Origin: Desulfobacteraceae bacterium
GTDB lineage: Bacteria; Desulfobacterota; DSM-4660; Desulfatiglandales; JALVMZ01
Assembly: GCA_027032655.1 (NCBI GenBank)
Contig: JALVMZ010000484.1
Location: forward strand, 1 to 10,934
Length of the DNA stretch: 10,934 nucleotides
Direction: 5' to 3'
A program made the position numbers and the translations under genes. The notes under the pieces are model-generated. The model made no database searches, was not told where the DNA came from, and worked only from the letters and a program-made list of their open reading frames with translations. Positions 1-7,024 of the stretch are shown one piece after another. Numbering within the stretch: the first letter of the stretch is position 1; each line of letters starts with the position of its first letter.

Positions 1-11
1 ATATAAAATAA

Positions 12-19
12 CCCTCCTT
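12..19 (-). promoter_or_regulatory. Shine-Dalgarno box of a gene beginning off the left edge
   Basis: Just after the stop codon of the acyl-CoA synthetase, the minus strand reads AAGGAGGG, a near-perfect ribosome binding site. No ATG, GTG or TTG follows at usable spacing inside the window, but the last bases on this strand are AT, so a start codon could straddle the edge. I infer another gene of the same operon just beyond the window, most likely a LivH/LivM-type permease, because the transporter seen here lacks permeases. Confidence 0.55.
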
Positions 20-20
20 A

Positions 21-1967
21 TTATACATCCAGTATCCTGACTGTCGTATTTATGGTTCCCACATGTCCATCCCTGTATCTGACCTTCCCTGTTACTTCAA
101 TCTCCTTTTTATCCGAATATATGGCATCTATCAGGTTCTTATACTGCTGAAACACAAACTTTCTTCTTACCTTACCTGTCCTTGTAAGTTCTTCGTCATC
201 AGGGTCAAGTAATTTATAAAGTAGCAGGAATTTTACCAGTTTCATTGGTTCAGGCAGTTGTTTATTAACTTCCCTTACCTCCTGCCTTATCAATTCTTCC
301 ACTTCCGGTCTCTGCGATAAATCGGTATAAGTGGTATATGGTATTTTTCTCTCTTCTGCCCAGTTTCCCACATTTCCAAAATCAATATTAATAAAAGCAC
401 TCAGATAAGGCTGTCCTTCACCCCATATAACCGCTTCTTTAATGTATGGGCTGAATTTTAATCTTGTCTCTATAAAATCAGGAGAGAATGCCTCACCCTC
501 TCTTGTTCTCATTATATCTTCTTTTCTTCCAATTATAAGCAGGTGGCCGTCATCATCATAATAACCTGCATCCCCTGTATGAAACCAGCCATCTTTAAGG
601 GCCTCTTCCGTGGCTTCAGGATTTTCATAGTATCCCACAAATATAGATTTGCTTGAAACAAGCACTTCCTGATCCTCAGCAATCCTTACCTCTGTTCCAG
701 GCAGTGGCGTTCCCACAGTCTCTGGTTTTACCTCATCATCTGGCTGGACCTGAAATATTCCCCCTGCCTCGGTAAGACCATAGCACTGCTTTAAATTCAG
801 GCCATTTGCCCGGAAAAACCGAATTACATCAGGACTTATAGGATGTCCCCCTGTATAAGCAGCCCTGAATCCCAAACATCCAACCCTATCAAGCAGAGGC
901 CGTGATACCAGATATTTCATAATAGATTTCAACAATCTCAGGTGAAAAGGCACAGGCTTTTTTTCAGATTGTAAATCCACAACCCTTCCACCTATATTAA
1001 GGGACTTATAATAGAGCCACCTCTTAATAAAACCTGAATCACTTATCTTTACCCTTATTTTGGAGGCCAGATCTTCCCAGAATCTTGAAGATGTAACAAT
1101 GACCGTTGGACCTATCTCCCTGAAATCTTCCACCACCGTCTCGAATGTCTCAGGAAAATTCATAATCATTCCACCACTCAGGGTTATTCCAACACCCCAG
1201 AGTTGATCCACAATCCATGCAGTGGGCGTTATGGATATCCAGTTATCACCAACACCAATGGGAGCGGTTATAAGCCACTTCCATGCCATGTCATTTATGT
1301 TCTCATAGGTAAGCATTACCATCTTAGGCAAACCGGTGGTTCCTGATGTCTGAAGCATGATGGCCACATCAGATGGGACGCCTTCCCACAGTTCTTTATT
1401 AAAAAGATCAGGATTGTCCTGATCCACTTTTTTCCCCAATTCAAGGAGTTCTTTAAAACTTATAAGCCATGGATTATTCCTATAGGTGCGCATTCCTGTG
1501 GGATCAACATATATCACCTTTCTCACAGTGGGAAGCTCATCCTTGGTTTCCAGTAATTTATCCACCTGTTCCTGATCCTGGGCAAAGACATAAACACTTT
1601 TTACTCTGTTAATTCCATAGACAAGCTCTTTGGCAATTGCAGATGTAAAAAGGGGAATAATTATCCCGCCCATGGCCTGCACACCCAGTTCAGCAAATAG
1701 CCACTCAGGATGATTGTCAAGGATAATGCAGACATGTTCCCCTCTTTTCAGTCCCAGTTTGTGGAGCCCCAGCGCCACATGCTTTGTATATTCTAAATAC
1801 TGACGCCATGTATATGTCTGCCATATCCCGTATGCCTTCTCTCTGATGGCTATATGATTGTCCCCCAGTGAATCCGCATGTCTTGATAGTATCTGTGGAA
1901 AAGTAAACTGGGTTATCTTGGATAATGTCTCATCATCTAATCTGTGAATAGTCTCTTTTTTCCCCAT
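21..1967 (-). CDS. Long-chain-type acyl-CoA synthetase (AMP-forming)
   Basis: This 648-residue cytoplasmic enzyme should activate a carboxylic acid to its CoA thioester through an acyl-adenylate. Visible ANL-superfamily motifs are the phosphate-binding loop TSGTTGLPK (207-215), YGLTE (396-400), WFHTGD (461-466), GRKEDI (480-485) and the C-terminal TGK with the likely catalytic lysine K599. The length and the long insert between residues 300 and 370 fit the FadD/COG1022 long-chain group rather than acetyl-CoA synthetases. It lies 17 bases after the LivG-type ATPase on the same strand, so it is probably co-transcribed with the transporter and may activate the imported substrate. The Shine-Dalgarno is weak (GGA, 6 bases before ATG), suggesting coupling to upstream translation. 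The chain length, or an aromatic substrate, cannot be read from the sequence. The AMP-forming ligase call is firm; substrate specificity is open. Confidence 0.9.
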   Translation of the reverse strand: MGKKETIHRLDDETLSKITQFTFPQILSRHADSLGDNHIAIREKAYGIWQTYTWRQYLEYTKHVALGLHKLGLKRGEHVCIILDNHPEWLFAELGVQAMGGIIIPLFTSAIAKELVYGINRVKSVYVFAQDQEQVDKLLETKDELPTVRKVIYVDPTGMRTYRNNPWLISFKELLELGKKVDQDNPDLFNKELWEGVPSDVAIMLQTSGTTGLPKMVMLTYENINDMAWKWLITAPIGVGDNWISITPTAWIVDQLWGVGITLSGGMIMNFPETFETVVEDFREIGPTVIVTSSRFWEDLASKIRVKISDSGFIKRWLYYKSLNIGGRVVDLQSEKKPVPFHLRLLKSIMKYLVSRPLLDRVGCLGFRAAYTGGHPISPDVIRFFRANGLNLKQCYGLTEAGGIFQVQPDDEVKPETVGTPLPGTEVRIAEDQEVLVSSKSIFVGYYENPEATEEALKDGWFHTGDAGYYDDDGHLLIIGRKEDIMRTREGEAFSPDFIETRLKFSPYIKEAVIWGEGQPYLSAFINIDFGNVGNWAEERKIPYTTYTDLSQRPEVEELIRQEVREVNKQLPEPMKLVKFLLLYKLLDPDDEELTRTGKVRRKFVFQQYKNLIDAIYSDKKEIEVTGKVRYRDGHVGTINTTVRILDV

Positions 1968-1984
1968 AACAATTCCATTGGATA

Positions 1985-2812
1985 TCAGATTTTTAATGCC
2001 TCCCCCAGATATGCCTCTATTACCTGGGGATGGTTTTGAATGAATTCGGGTGGGCCTTCTGCTATCTTTACTCCAAAATCCAGAACAATCACCCTCTGAG
2101 ATATACTCATCACCACTGACATATCATGCTCAACCAGAATTATCGTCTGACCCCAGGCCTCATGAAGCTCCTTAAGAAATCGAACCATATCCTCCTTCTC
2201 TTCAAGGGTCATCCCCGCAAAAGGCTCATCAAGGACAAGAAGTTTTGGCTCAAGTGCCAGGGCCCTTCCCAGTTCCACCCTCTTTCGCATACCATAAGGA
2301 AGTGACCCAACAAGCTGTTTTCTAATGGATTGCATCTCAAGAAAATCAATCAACTCTTCCAGAATCTGCCTGTGCTTCACTTCTTCTCTTTTGACAGAAC
2401 GAGAGAATATGGCCGCAAGACCCACATTATAATGGCAGTGGACATGTCGGGCAAGAAGCATGTTTGCAAGAACTGACAGGCCCGGGAATAATTCAATATT
2501 CTGATAAGTTCTTCCTATTCCCAGCCTTGTGAGATGGTGCGTAGAGAGGTTGGTAATCTCCTTGCCATTAAAGAATATCTGGCCCTCCTGGGGCTTGTAA
2601 TAACCGGTTATACAGTTCAGCAGGCTTGTCTTTCCCGCACCATTGGGGCCAATAATGGCAACAAGTTCACCAGTATTTATCTTTAGATTTACTTTGTTTA
2701 ATGCGGTAATACCACCGAACCTGAGGGTTAGGTCTTTTACCTCCAGATCCGCCCTTCTCTCTTCGGGGGACCTGGAGGCAAAGATACTTGGTTCACCACG
2801 AAAGGCTTTCAT
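1985..2812 (-). CDS. livG: LivG-type ABC transporter ATPase
   Basis: This 275-residue ATPase belongs to the branched-chain amino acid (HAAT) transporter family and would power import from the cytoplasmic face of the membrane. Walker A is GPNGAGKTS (55-63), the Q-loop glutamine is near 104 (RTYQN), Walker B is LLVLDEP (191-197) and the switch histidine is H229 (VEHD). The signature is LPYGMRKRVE (171-180) in place of LSGGQ, as is usual for LivG proteins, and the FAGM segment after Walker B is also typical. About 23 residues precede the usual start of the fold, so the N-terminus is slightly extended; AAGGAAAA upstream of the ATG supports this start. It lies 20 bases after the binding-protein gene and 17 before the acyl-CoA synthetase. 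This pairing suggests a substrate that needs CoA activation (fatty or aromatic acid) rather than leucine, but that is inference. Confidence 0.9.
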   Translation of the reverse strand: MKAFRGEPSIFASRSPEERRADLEVKDLTLRFGGITALNKVNLKINTGELVAIIGPNGAGKTSLLNCITGYYKPQEGQIFFNGKEITNLSTHHLTRLGIGRTYQNIELFPGLSVLANMLLARHVHCHYNVGLAAIFSRSVKREEVKHRQILEELIDFLEMQSIRKQLVGSLPYGMRKRVELGRALALEPKLLVLDEPFAGMTLEEKEDMVRFLKELHEAWGQTIILVEHDMSVVMSISQRVIVLDFGVKIAEGPPEFIQNHPQVIEAYLGEALKI

Positions 2813-2832
2813 AAAATTTTCCTTACTTTTTA

Positions 2833-4038
2833 TTATTTCAGGATCTTAACCTTTTCTTTTCCGGGCGCCCAGAAACTGCTGACAGGTGTATATGTCTGAT
2901 CCTCATTAAGACGAACAATCCTTGCAACCCAGGATCCACTATGATCTGTATTGGTATAGGTAATATTGGGAACAAGACCACCAAAGTCCTCATTCCTGAA
3001 GGTTTGAAGGGCCTGATTGATTGTCTGAGCATTGATCTTTCCAAACTTCTCATATGCCTTCATACATGCCCTTTCATCAATCATTCCCATTACAATTCCT
3101 TCCCAGTATGAAAAGTCAAACTTTTTAATTGTTCCATACTTCTTCCCAATCTCAAGAAGTTTTTTCACACCAGGGGTTCCGTCCACAGGAAGACCACCGC
3201 AGAACTGAACAAACATTCTGTTCCTGAGCAGTCCTTTTGCCCTCTTAAAGAACTCAGGGTCTGTAGATGTCCAGGTGGCAAAGAATGGAACATCATAGTT
3301 TATCCTGTCTGCTGATTGAAGTGCCATTAAAACCGCTGATGGAAGAACCTGCATGAATACATATTCAGCACCTGCATTTTTCAGCCTCAAAAGCTCTGTT
3401 TTAAGATCCAGGGTCTTGGGAGGAAACTGTTCTATACCCACTATATTTACGCCATATTTCTTTGCATATCTCTTACAGGGTTCATGGATTGCCTTACCAT
3501 ATGGATTATTATATGTAAGGAGGCCTACCTTGGGAGGTTCCTTTCCTTTGTGCAGGGTCTTAATATACTCAAGCACAGCAAAGCTATCCATATCATAGTC
3601 ACCAAAGGGCAGGTATGCATAATCAATGGGAGGCTTCAGAAATCCCTTATAAGTAGAGTAATTGATATCTGGTATCCTGTATTTTTGAAAGATGGGTTTG
3701 GACATAATACCGGAACCCGCATCCCATGTGTGAAGGAGATCAACCTTCTCTTCAACACAGAACTTTTTCACAAGCTTTACTGCTTCAGGCACCTTATATC
3801 CATGATCCACCACTATCAGCTTAATCTTATTTCCATAAACTCCACCTTTAACCTCATTAACATATCTGATGTAATCCTGTTGACCCTTTGCATGATACTG
3901 ACCCCATGAGGAAGCAGGCCCTGTGAGATTGATTACTGCACCAATCTTTACTTCCTTGGCCAGGCCCATATTTACACCAACAAATATAAGCCCAATGGTG
4001 CATAAAATGACAAAAAATCCTTTAAAAATTTTACCCAT
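2833..4038 (-). CDS. Periplasmic substrate-binding protein of a branched-chain-type ABC transporter
   Basis: This 401-residue protein has a Sec signal peptide: a basic start (MGKIFKG), a hydrophobic stretch to about residue 22, and a likely signal peptidase I site after MGLA (27|28). No lipobox cysteine is present, so a soluble periplasmic protein is predicted. The mature part begins KEVKIGAVINLTGPASSWG, typical of the LivK/type I periplasmic-binding fold, and the length fits the larger members that accompany LivG-AMP-ligase operons. It would capture the solute and pass it to LivHM permeases, which are not in the window. It is the first gene of the minus-strand operon. The start is supported by a strong GGAGGAGG ribosome site, and a good sigma-70 promoter lies about 70-100 bases upstream. 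The ligand is unknown; an amino acid, fatty acid or aromatic acid are all possible. Confidence 0.88.
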   Translation of the reverse strand: MGKIFKGFFVILCTIGLIFVGVNMGLAKEVKIGAVINLTGPASSWGQYHAKGQQDYIRYVNEVKGGVYGNKIKLIVVDHGYKVPEAVKLVKKFCVEEKVDLLHTWDAGSGIMSKPIFQKYRIPDINYSTYKGFLKPPIDYAYLPFGDYDMDSFAVLEYIKTLHKGKEPPKVGLLTYNNPYGKAIHEPCKRYAKKYGVNIVGIEQFPPKTLDLKTELLRLKNAGAEYVFMQVLPSAVLMALQSADRINYDVPFFATWTSTDPEFFKRAKGLLRNRMFVQFCGGLPVDGTPGVKKLLEIGKKYGTIKKFDFSYWEGIVMGMIDERACMKAYEKFGKINAQTINQALQTFRNEDFGGLVPNITYTNTDHSGSWVARIVRLNEDQTYTPVSSFWAPGKEKVKILK

Positions 4039-4109
4039 GACACCTCCTCCTTGGTAATTGGTTTAGATTAATAAAAAACCAACCTCTCTAAGCCTCCATT
4101 AATCATCAA

Positions 4110-4138
4110 ATTAAAATACAGCCTCCTCAAAGTGTCAA
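4110..4138 (-). promoter_or_regulatory. Sigma-70 promoter of the transporter operon
   Basis: On the minus strand TTGACA (4138-4133) is followed, after exactly 17 bases, by TTTAAT (4115-4110). That is 6/6 and 5/6 matches to the -35 and -10 consensus at ideal spacing. Transcription would start near 4103, giving a leader of about 65 bases before the ATG at 4038. No FadR-type TGAATGA/TCATTCA dyad overlaps it, so this operon may not be under the same direct control as fadR. Confidence 0.6.
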
Positions 4139-4363
4139 GCCCTAATACGAATTAATAACAGGTTATATCCTCTTTTTGCCATATCATGGTTGTATGAAAG
4201 ACACCTGAAAAATGTCATGGAAGGGTTTGAGACCTATCTCCCCCAGCACACCCTAAATCATTATTTTAAACAATTCCCTTAATCACAATTTAGCTACAAT
4301 ATGACTGTATTTTAACACCCTAAATTATGTCAAGAAATTTTTCATGATAAAGTTATATATCTC

Positions 4364-4391
4364 TTGACAGTTAAATGATTAAGAAGATAAT
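4364..4391 (+). promoter_or_regulatory. Sigma-70 promoter of fadR
   Basis: TTGACA (4364-4369) is followed after 16 bases by GATAAT (4386-4391), giving 6/6 and 5/6 matches. The predicted start is near 4398. The last base of the -10 box is the first base of the operator core, so a bound repressor would block polymerase directly. Confidence 0.6.
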
Positions 4392-4410
4392 GAATGAGCG
4401 GTCATTCATT
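4389..4410. promoter_or_regulatory. FadR-type TetR operator
   Basis: A perfect inverted repeat has arms AATGAATGA (4389-4397) and TCATTCATT (4402-4410) separated by 4 bases. The 18-base core TGAATGAGCGGTCATTCA has the outer half-sites of the known Bacillus FadR operator (TGAATGA-N4-TCATTCA). It overlaps the -10 box and the predicted start point of the fadR promoter, which predicts negative autoregulation relieved by acyl-CoA. It also fits the closely FadR-like protein encoded immediately downstream. Confidence 0.8.
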
Positions 4411-4437
4411 TAAAATATGCAACCAGGTGTTATCATT

Positions 4438-5049
4438 ATGAAACATACGAATAAAAATGTTCAGCTAAGAAAAAAGGAAAAATACAACAGGATAATTAAT
4501 GCAGCCACCCGTATATTTGCAAAGAAGGGATTTTTTAAGGCAAAGATATCTGAAATTGCCCGAGAAGCAGATGTGGCGGATGGCACCATCTATCTATATT
4601 TCAATAATAAGGATGACATATTGATCTCCATATTTGAAGAGAAGATGCAGACAGTCCTGGATAACATGAAAGAGTGTTTAAAAAAAGAAACAAATCCGGT
4701 GAAAAAGATAGAGACATTTGCCAGGGTCCACCTGGAAATGATTGAAAAAAACAAGGATGTGGCAGAGATAATACAGGTGGAACTCAGGCAGAGCAGTAAA
4801 TTTATGAAAGAATATGAGAATCTGAAGTTTCACCAATACCTTAATTTAATAAGCGACATAATAAAAGAAGGGCAGGAACAGGGTATATTCAGGAAGGATA
4901 TACTCCCCGGCATTGCTAAAAGGGCATTTTTTGGTGCACTCGATGAAATGTCCAGGTTCTGGGTATTGTCAAAAAAGAAAAAGTATGATACCACCACCGC
5001 TGCAAAACAGATTTCAGACTATTTCCTGAGAGGGATGATTAATACTTGA
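4438..5049 (+). CDS. fadR: TetR-family repressor of fatty-acid degradation, FadR-type
   Basis: This 203-residue DNA-binding repressor has an N-terminal TetR helix-turn-helix at about residues 17-62: IINAATRIFAKKGF, ISEIAREADVADGTIYLYF and NKDDILISIF. The GVADGTIYLYF-like recognition region, followed later by VELRQS (114-119) and a GALDE segment (167-171), closely recalls Bacillus subtilis FadR as I know it. That protein represses beta-oxidation genes and is released from DNA by long-chain acyl-CoA. The C-terminal two thirds would be the ligand-binding and dimer domain. I chose ATG at 4438 because AGGTG lies 8 bases upstream. An in-frame ATG at 4417 would add seven residues but has no ribosome site. 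A FadR-like operator overlaps its promoter, and etfBA follow on the same strand, as in Bacillus. Autoregulation is inferred from the operator. Confidence 0.85.
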   Translation: MKHTNKNVQLRKKEKYNRIINAATRIFAKKGFFKAKISEIAREADVADGTIYLYFNNKDDILISIFEEKMQTVLDNMKECLKKETNPVKKIETFARVHLEMIEKNKDVAEIIQVELRQSSKFMKEYENLKFHQYLNLISDIIKEGQEQGIFRKDILPGIAKRAFFGALDEMSRFWVLSKKKKYDTTTAAKQISDYFLRGMINT

Positions 5050-5074
5050 AATACAGAAAATAAAAATATATAAA
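5046..5074 (+). promoter_or_regulatory. Possible second sigma-70 promoter in front of etfB
   Basis: TTGAAA (5046-5051) and TATAAA (5069-5074) are separated by exactly 17 bases, each 5/6 to consensus. The -35 box overlaps the stop codon of fadR. The predicted start is near 5081, giving a leader of about 67 bases. The region is AT-rich, so a chance match is possible. If real, etfBA could be transcribed independently of the fadR promoter. Confidence 0.4.
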
Positions 5075-5081
5075 TACCCTC

Positions 5082-5123
5082 TTTGATGCCTGAAAGCAGT
5101 TCTTATCCTTATCCGGCATCAAA
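5082..5123 (+). other. Inverted repeat in the etfB leader
   Basis: TTTGATGCC (5082-5090) and GGCATCAAA (5115-5123) are perfect 9-base complements around a 24-base loop. The left arm begins at the predicted start of the etfB transcript. No T-run follows, so it is not a typical intrinsic terminator. A 5' stabilising stem-loop or a protein-binding dyad are possible roles. Confidence 0.4.
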
Positions 5124-5147
5124 AATCCCAATCACAAGGAGGAGAAA

Positions 5148-5942
5148 GTGAATATTATAGTTTGTTTAAAACAGGTTCCTGATACAGAGACACAGATAAA
5201 GATAGCCCCGGATAAAAAATCAATTGTTAAGGATGACATAAAGTGGATTATGAATCCCTACGATGAATTTGGTGTGGAAGAGGCGCTGAGGATCAAGGAG
5301 AAATACGGTGGTGAAGTGACAATCATCTCAGCCGGCCCCAAAAGGGCAACCGAGGCCATCAGAACCGCACTCGCCATGGGTGCTGATAAGGGTATCCTCA
5401 TCAATGACCCTGCACTTGAAGGAAGTGACTCTCTGGGAATAGCAAAGGCCCTGGCAGCCGTAATAAAGGATCTTAATTACGACATCATTTTTACTGGTCA
5501 GAGGGGTATTGATGATGATAATGGAATAGTTGGTGCCACCCTTGCAGAATTCTTGGGGATTCCAAGCCTATCTGTTGTGGTAAAGGTGGAGATATCTGAT
5601 GACCAGAAATCCGTAAAGGTTCACAGACCCATTGAAGGGGAGACAGTGGTTATTGAATCTCCTCTTCCCGCATTGATTACAGCCCAGAAGGGACTGAATG
5701 AGCCCAGGTATGCATCACTTCCTGGTATAATGAAGGCAAAGAAAAAACCCTTGGAGGAGAAGACCTTAGCTGACCTGGGTCTTGATCCATCTGAATTTGG
5801 AGAGGGCGCCAGGAAACTCAAGGTGATAGAACTTACACCACCTCCTGAAAGGAAACCGGGCAAAATAATAGAAGGCGAAACACCTGAAGAGAAGGCGGCT
5901 GAGCTTGCACGCCTCCTTCATGAAGAGGCAAAGGTAATATAA
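5148..5942 (+). CDS. etfB: Electron transfer flavoprotein beta subunit
   Basis: This is the 264-residue small subunit of the ETF heterodimer, which takes electrons from acyl-CoA dehydrogenases. It opens with the family-typical MNIIVCLKQVPDT, and has NPYDEFGVEEALRIKE (36-51). The C-terminal signature VHRPIEGETVVIESPLPA leads into LNEPRYASLPGIMKAKKKP (183-201), the dehydrogenase-recognition loop whose anchor leucine is L191 by alignment to human ETF-beta. The nucleotide site reads GQRGIDDDNGIVG (117-129), like ordinary AMP-binding ETFs rather than the DGDTAQVG form of flavin-bifurcating ETFs. The start is GTG at 5148, fixed by AAGGAGG (5136-5142) five bases upstream. It lies 98 bases after fadR and 45 before etfA. 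Identity is firm; the non-bifurcating assignment is an inference from one motif. Confidence 0.95.
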   Translation: MNIIVCLKQVPDTETQIKIAPDKKSIVKDDIKWIMNPYDEFGVEEALRIKEKYGGEVTIISAGPKRATEAIRTALAMGADKGILINDPALEGSDSLGIAKALAAVIKDLNYDIIFTGQRGIDDDNGIVGATLAEFLGIPSLSVVVKVEISDDQKSVKVHRPIEGETVVIESPLPALITAQKGLNEPRYASLPGIMKAKKKPLEEKTLADLGLDPSEFGEGARKLKVIELTPPPERKPGKIIEGETPEEKAAELARLLHEEAKVI

Positions 5943-5987
5943 AAATACTCCCAGAAAGGGATAAATTTCCATAAAAGGAGAGATAAA

Positions 5988-6977
5988 ATGGCACAGGGTA
6001 TAATGACAATAGCTGAACAAAGAGATGGAGAACTGAGAAAAATATCATTTGAAATTGTAAGTGAAGGCAGACGCCTTGCAGATGCCAAGGGAGAAGAGAT
6101 GGTATCTGTATTGTTGGGACATAATATTAAAGATAAGGCACAAGAACTTGCCAAATATGGGGCAGACAAGGTAATTGTTGCGGATGATCCCAGGCTTGAA
6201 AAATACACAACAGATGCATATGTATCGGTCATTGCTCAACTGGTAAAGGAGTATGATCCTGCAATTCTCTTATTAGGGGCATCTGCTCAGGGTAAGGACC
6301 TATCCGCAAGACTCTCTGCAAGACTGGGAGTCGGTATGGCCCAGGATTGCACAGCCTTTTCAATTGAAAATGGGAACTTAATTGCAGTCAGGCCCATATA
6401 TGCAGGAAAAGCATATGCCAAAGTTACATTTGAAAACAGCACACCCCAGATGGCAACTGCAAGACCCAATGTGATGAGCATAAATGAGCCGGATGAATCA
6501 AGGTCTGCTGAAGTGATTGATGGAAATTTTACACTTTCTGATGATGAACTGAAGACAAAGGTGGTGGAAGAAATTAAGGATCAGAGCGGAAGGGTTGACC
6601 TGACAGAGGCGGATAAGATTGTATCCGGTGGAAGAGGAATGAAAGGGCCTGAAAATTTCAAGATACTTGAGGAGCTCGCTGACCTTATCGGGGGCACAGT
6701 CGGTGCATCACGTTCAGCAGTGGATGCTGGATGGAGACCCCATTCAGATCAGGTGGGACAGACAGGTAAGGTGGTATCCCCCAATCTTTATATTGCATGT
6801 GGGATTTCCGGTGCAATTCAGCATCTTGCAGGTATGAGCACATCCAAGGTCATTGTGGCAATAAACAAAGACCCTGATGCACCCATATTCCAGAAAGCAG
6901 ACTATGGTGTTGTGGATGACCTATTTAAAGTTGTCCCCCCACTAACTGAGGAGATAAGAAAGATAATTAAAGAATAA
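5988..6977 (+). CDS. etfA: Electron transfer flavoprotein alpha subunit
   Basis: This 329-residue large ETF subunit carries the redox-active FAD and pairs with EtfB. The N-terminal half is the alpha/beta nucleotide-binding-like domain. The C-terminal FAD domain shows SGGRGMKGPENF (213-224), VGASRSAVDAGW (238-249), the S-D-Q-V-G-Q-T-G-K segment (253-261) and the complete ETF-alpha signature from LYIACGISGAIQHLAG through VIVAIN (267-293). KDPDAPIFQKADYGVVDDLF near the end is also diagnostic. There is no ferredoxin-like N-terminal extension of the kind found on some bifurcating alpha subunits. AAGGAG seven bases before the ATG supports the start. It follows etfB by 45 bases, presumably on one transcript. 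Electrons would pass on to a membrane ETF:quinone oxidoreductase, which is not in this window. Transcription probably ends at the hairpin just downstream. Confidence 0.95.
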   Translation: MAQGIMTIAEQRDGELRKISFEIVSEGRRLADAKGEEMVSVLLGHNIKDKAQELAKYGADKVIVADDPRLEKYTTDAYVSVIAQLVKEYDPAILLLGASAQGKDLSARLSARLGVGMAQDCTAFSIENGNLIAVRPIYAGKAYAKVTFENSTPQMATARPNVMSINEPDESRSAEVIDGNFTLSDDELKTKVVEEIKDQSGRVDLTEADKIVSGGRGMKGPENFKILEELADLIGGTVGASRSAVDAGWRPHSDQVGQTGKVVSPNLYIACGISGAIQHLAGMSTSKVIVAINKDPDAPIFQKADYGVVDDLFKVVPPLTEEIRKIIKE

Positions 6978-6997
6978 AAAGAATAAATTGAGGATAC

Positions 6998-7023
6998 AGG
7001 GATGGGTTACATTACCCATCCCT
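6998..7023. terminator. Hairpin between convergent etfA and radical SAM genes, probable bidirectional terminator
   Basis: AGGGATGGGT (6998-7007) and ACCCATCCCT (7014-7023) form a perfect 10-base-pair, GC-rich stem with a 6-base loop, the strongest simple hairpin I see in the window. It fills most of the 47-base gap between two converging stop codons. The downstream T-tract is poor on both sides (about ACTAATTT rightward and mixed AT leftward), so termination may be inefficient or factor-assisted. Confidence 0.6.
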
Positions 7024-7024
7024 A

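Larger units (their letters stand above)
4039..4416. other. Divergent intergenic region between transporter operon and fadR
   Basis: This AT-rich stretch of 378 bases has no coding potential that I can support. It holds a leftward sigma-70 promoter for the transporter operon, a rightward promoter overlapped by a FadR-type operator, and an 11-base direct repeat, ACACCCTAAAT, at 4248-4258 and 4315-4325. The central part (4140-4247) shows no clear signal. The two promoters are about 230 bases apart, so a protein bound at the fadR operator need not affect the transporter promoter directly. Confidence 0.75.

Noticed and set aside
3484..3909. Plus-strand open frame of 141 codons inside the binding-protein gene
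   Set aside because: It lies wholly opposite a clear substrate-binding protein; its composition is that of a complementary-strand shadow, with no start signal.
4160..4200. TGGCAAAAAGAGG on the minus strand as a sigma-54 promoter for the transporter operon
   Set aside because: The -12 GC is missing at the required spacing, and a much better sigma-70 promoter lies at 4110-4138.
4417..4437. Upstream ATG at 4417 as the fadR start
   Set aside because: No Shine-Dalgarno precedes it, whereas AGGTG is correctly spaced before ATG 4438. The extra seven residues have no family match. It cannot be fully excluded.
5082..5123. Inverted repeat before etfB as a terminator of fadR
   Set aside because: The loop is 24 bases, the stem is only 9 pairs and no T-run follows, so intrinsic termination is unlikely.
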